Shown piece by piece: positions 63,678 to 64,000 of a stretch of DNA of 64,000 bases (its first letter is position 1; each line of letters begins with the position of its first letter). Both the position numbers and the translations under genes were made by a program. Source of the DNA: Pseudomonadota bacterium (GTDB lineage Bacteria; Pseudomonadota; Gammaproteobacteria; Ga0077536); contig JADJYF010000014.1 of assembly GCA_016719885.1 (NCBI GenBank), positions 1-64,000 on the forward strand, written 5' to 3'. The notes beneath the pieces are model-generated. The model did not search any database and was not told the origin of the DNA. It was given only the letters and a program-made list of their open reading frames with translations.

Positions 63678-63785
63678 TGCGCGGCCATCGGATTCCCGCT
63701 TGATAGTTTCGACCTCGGCCCAGAATTTTTCGAAGAGTTGAAGGTAGTCCGTTACCCCGTCGAATTCATCGGGCACCGCATCCAT
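63672..63785 (-). CDS. very small cassette protein or gene tail
   Basis: A 37-residue acidic frame starts MDAVPDEFDGVTDYLQLFEK and ends SDGRAT at TAA within attC-3. The codons upstream (KEAFA) are also readable back to a TGA near 63798, so this could be the C-terminus of a protein broken further right. A stop inside the attC site is normal for cassette genes. Confidence 0.4.
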   Translation of the reverse strand: MDAVPDEFDGVTDYLQLFEKFWAEVETIKRESDGRAT

Positions 63786-63857
63786 TGCAAAAGCTTCTTT
63801 TCATTTACCTGTTCTAACGGTCTTCAGCGCCGGGACGCCATTTTGCGAAATCGAAAA

Positions 63858-64000
63858 TCACACAATGGAGAGCCGCGCAATATTTGTGGCGTCGTATGGC
63901 GTGCCGCTCGGCATGAAGTAAGCGATCGTGAAATGCGCATTCGATGCATCCAAGGTTGCCCGGAACTTGAGTCGATAGAATTCCTCGTTCTCTGCGGCGA
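63858..64000 (-). CDS. C-terminal part of an unknown protein running off the window
   Basis: The frame from the right edge reads AAENEEFYRLKFRATLDASN, then FTIAYFMPSGTPYDATNIAR and LSIV, ending at TGA 63860-63858, about 46 residues. It looks like a real beta-rich protein end. No family is recognised. It belongs to the cassette that ends at attC-3. Confidence 0.45.
   Translation of the reverse strand, partial: AAENEEFYRLKFRATLDASNAHFTIAYFMPSGTPYDATNIARLSIV

Overview
The window looks like the chromosome of a GC-rich (roughly 65% by eye) member of the Pseudomonadota, most likely a gammaproteobacterium with a large catabolic repertoire. This placement is inferred from a GTP-type PEP carboxykinase, a PEP-CTERM-type protein, REP-like intergenic palindromes and integron attC-like sites; no rRNA or tRNA gene was found to confirm it. 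Many genes are broken by single-base changes, usually in runs of G or C, and there is a low-complexity G/C block at 10608-10798 plus a run of 32 G at 11075-11106. Sequencing or assembly error is therefore a serious alternative to real gene decay.

Layout. 1-1.85 kb is an AT-richer stretch with small unknown genes, a frameshifted secreted protein and the tail of a GcvT-like gene. 1.9-10.3 kb holds a frameshifted quinone oxidoreductase, a cluster of cytochrome oxidase subunit III- and IV-like genes with a companion membrane protein, a sulfite-oxidase-like molybdoenzyme, an enoyl-CoA hydratase, a serine hydrolase and a Baeyer-Villiger monooxygenase (BVMO). 10.4-12.5 kb is low quality, with a PEP-CTERM-like protein and a broken isoprenylcysteine-type methyltransferase. 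12.7-23.3 kb carries a secreted subtilase, a CoA-transferase and acyl-CoA dehydrogenase with a divergent LysR regulator, a membrane-anchored linalool dehydratase/isomerase-like protein, a cupin, a Rieske oxygenase and a flavin monooxygenase. 23.3-34 kb holds pckG, a ribbon-helix-helix protein, a spermidine-synthase-like protein, a SulP transporter, a PQQ dehydrogenase, an acyl-CoA dehydrogenase, an MFS transporter and a class II aldolase.

34-54.3 kb is a dense oxidative catabolic region. It has two P450s, two luciferase-type flavoenzymes, a CoA-transferase, acyl-CoA dehydrogenases, two MFS transporters, an acetamidase-like hydrolase and a second BVMO. It also has a TetR-controlled meta-cleavage set: extradiol dioxygenase, C-C hydrolase and HsaA-like monooxygenase. 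Together these fit stepwise oxygenation, ring opening and CoA-dependent beta-oxidation of a terpenoid or steroid-like substrate; the substrate itself cannot be read from the sequence.

54.3-59.5 kb holds composite palindromic repeats, a small lysis-like gene group (SGNH hydrolase, M15-like peptidase, holin-like protein) and small housekeeping-type enzymes. 59.5-64 kb is a run of integron gene cassettes read on the minus strand. Three attC-like sites and one degenerate site separate a P-loop ATPase, an Mrr/PD-(D/E)XK nuclease and several small unknown genes. No integrase is in the window.

Two families of intergenic palindromes, A (core GTAGGTGCGAATTCATTCGC) and B (core TGTCAGACTGAAGTCCGACC), recur from 27.9 to 56.8 kb. 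In several places they supply the stop codon of the neighbouring gene.
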